7,133 nucleotides of DNA from an uncultured Oscillospiraceae bacterium (GTDB lineage: Bacteria > Bacillota > Clostridia > Oscillospirales > Oscillospiraceae): positions 1-7,133 of the forward strand of contig CAUFAM010000056.1 of assembly GCA_959022875.1 (NCBI GenBank). The letters run 5' to 3'. Both the position numbers and the translations under genes were made by a program. Below are positions 5,086 through 7,133 of this stretch, one piece after another. Every line of letters begins with the position of its first letter. Position 1 is the stretch's first letter. Below the pieces are notes generated by a model. The model was not told the origin of the DNA. It did not search any database and was given only the letters and a program-made list of their open reading frames with translations.

Positions 5086-5158
5086 CTGGTATATAGTTAA
5101 GAATTTGATTTCATTTTAAAATATTTCTTTTAATTAATACAAATTGGAGTTGATTTTT

Positions 5159-6958
<1,800 letters not shown>

Positions 6959-6959
6959 A

Positions 6960-6985
6960 CCTACTTTTTTCGAGAAAAAAGTAGG
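6960..6985 (+). repeat. Perfect 12-bp inverted repeat directly after aspS
   Basis: CCTACTTTTTTC (6960-6971) and GAAAAAAGTAGG (6974-6985) are perfect complements around GA (11 bp with a GNRA-like CGAG loop). It starts two bases after the aspS stop codon. No T-run follows on either strand, so it is probably an mRNA 3'-end or repeat-element stem rather than the main terminator. Confidence 0.6.
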
Positions 6986-7025
6986 CAAAAAAGCTTTGTG
7001 CAAAACTTCGTTTTGCCTCTTTGCC
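6984..7025 (+). repeat. Multi-choice dyad, possible REP-like element
   Basis: GCAAAAC-TTC-GTTTTGC (7000-7016) is a perfect 7-bp hairpin. Around it GGCAAA (6984-6989) can pair with TTTGCC (7020-7025), or GGCAAAA (6984-6990) with TTTTGCC (7011-7017). Several versions of the same GCAAA/TTTGC word therefore offer alternative pairings. This layering resembles small dispersed intergenic repeats, but copy number cannot be seen from one window. Confidence 0.45.
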
Positions 7026-7031
7026 CAAACA

Positions 7032-7075
7032 AACAGGAGGAGAACCGCTAAAATGCGGCTCTCCTCCTGTTTTTT
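7032..7075 (+). terminator. Intrinsic terminator of the hisS-aspS operon
   Basis: AACAGGAGGAGA (7032-7043) pairs perfectly with TCTCCTCCTGTT (7060-7071). After an A/C mismatch, CCGC (7045-7048) pairs with GCGG (7055-7058), with loop TAAAAT. A run of six T (7070-7075) follows. On the - strand the hairpin is followed by TTTGTTTG, so it may also stop a convergent transcript. Confidence 0.92.
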
Positions 7076-7133
7076 AATGCATATCCCACTCTTTGAGGTG
7101 GTTTAAATAGTATTTTATGATCTGCCGGATATA
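7074..7133 (-). CDS. Possible C-terminus of a convergent gene (5' part outside window)
   Basis: Read from the right edge on the - strand, 19 codons are open (YIRQIIKYYLNHLKEWDMH) and end in TAA (7076-7074), immediately before the shared terminator hairpin. The placement fits a convergent gene using a bidirectional terminator. The stretch is short, and AT-rich codons (ATA, TTA, AAA) contrast with the neighbouring genes, so chance openness is quite possible. No family is recognisable. Confidence 0.28.
   Translation of the reverse strand, partial: YIRQIIKYYLNHLKEWDMH

Noticed and set aside
5105..5134. A separate aspS promoter in the AT-rich spacer (TTGATT, 18 nt, TTTAAT)
   Set aside because: The match is weak, AT-rich sequence yields such pairs by chance, and the T-box operon already explains expression. 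It cannot be excluded.
5144..5158. TTG 5144 as the aspS start
   Set aside because: The TTG overlaps the GGAG that serves GTG 5159, and no ribosome binding site lies ahead of it.

Overview
The window looks like a piece of a GC-rich, low-GC-ancestry Firmicute chromosome, most likely a gut clostridium of the Oscillospirales (Flavonifractor/Oscillibacter type). This placement is inferred from several signs together: hisS-aspS in tandem behind a T-box riboswitch, strong AGGAGG-type ribosome binding sites, C/G-ending codons in the synthetase genes, AT-rich intergenic spacers, and a minD next to an mgsA-family gene. All confident genes are on the + strand and have housekeeping roles. There is no CRISPR array, transposase, tRNA or rRNA.

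Layout. Bases 1-620 hold the 3' half of serS (seryl-tRNA synthetase). Bases 621-847 are non-coding, with an interspersed repeat copy and two strong dyads. A small membrane protein of unknown function (848-1216) is followed 21 nt later by rsmG (1238-1945), the 16S rRNA G527 methyltransferase. A second copy of the intergenic repeat overlaps the rsmG stop, and a promoter follows. That promoter drives a MinD ATPase (2055-2789) and a methylglyoxal-synthase-family protein (2832-3248). A further promoter at 3258 starts a complete T-box leader (about 3299-3538) whose specifier is GAC (Asp). The T-box terminator is followed by 179 nt of extra leader carrying an 18-codon ORF with a good ribosome binding site, then hisS (3718-5085) and aspS (5159-6958). 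The operon ends in a stack of inverted repeats and a strong intrinsic terminator (7032-7075). A convergent gene on the - strand may begin to enter at the right edge.

How the genes work together. serS, hisS and aspS charge tRNAs, RsmG modifies the ribosomal decoding region, and the T-box couples expression of both HisRS and AspRS to uncharged tRNA-Asp. The specifier codon (GAC) and the acceptor-end contact (UGGC, matching discriminator G73) independently point to tRNA-Asp rather than tRNA-His.

The most unusual items are the MgsA-family protein, which keeps the fold but appears to have lost catalytic Asp71 and His98 and several phosphate-binding residues (E. coli numbering); the MinD that ends before the usual membrane-targeting helix; the extra leader with a small ORF between the T-box terminator and hisS; and the gapped repeat shared by two intergenic regions.
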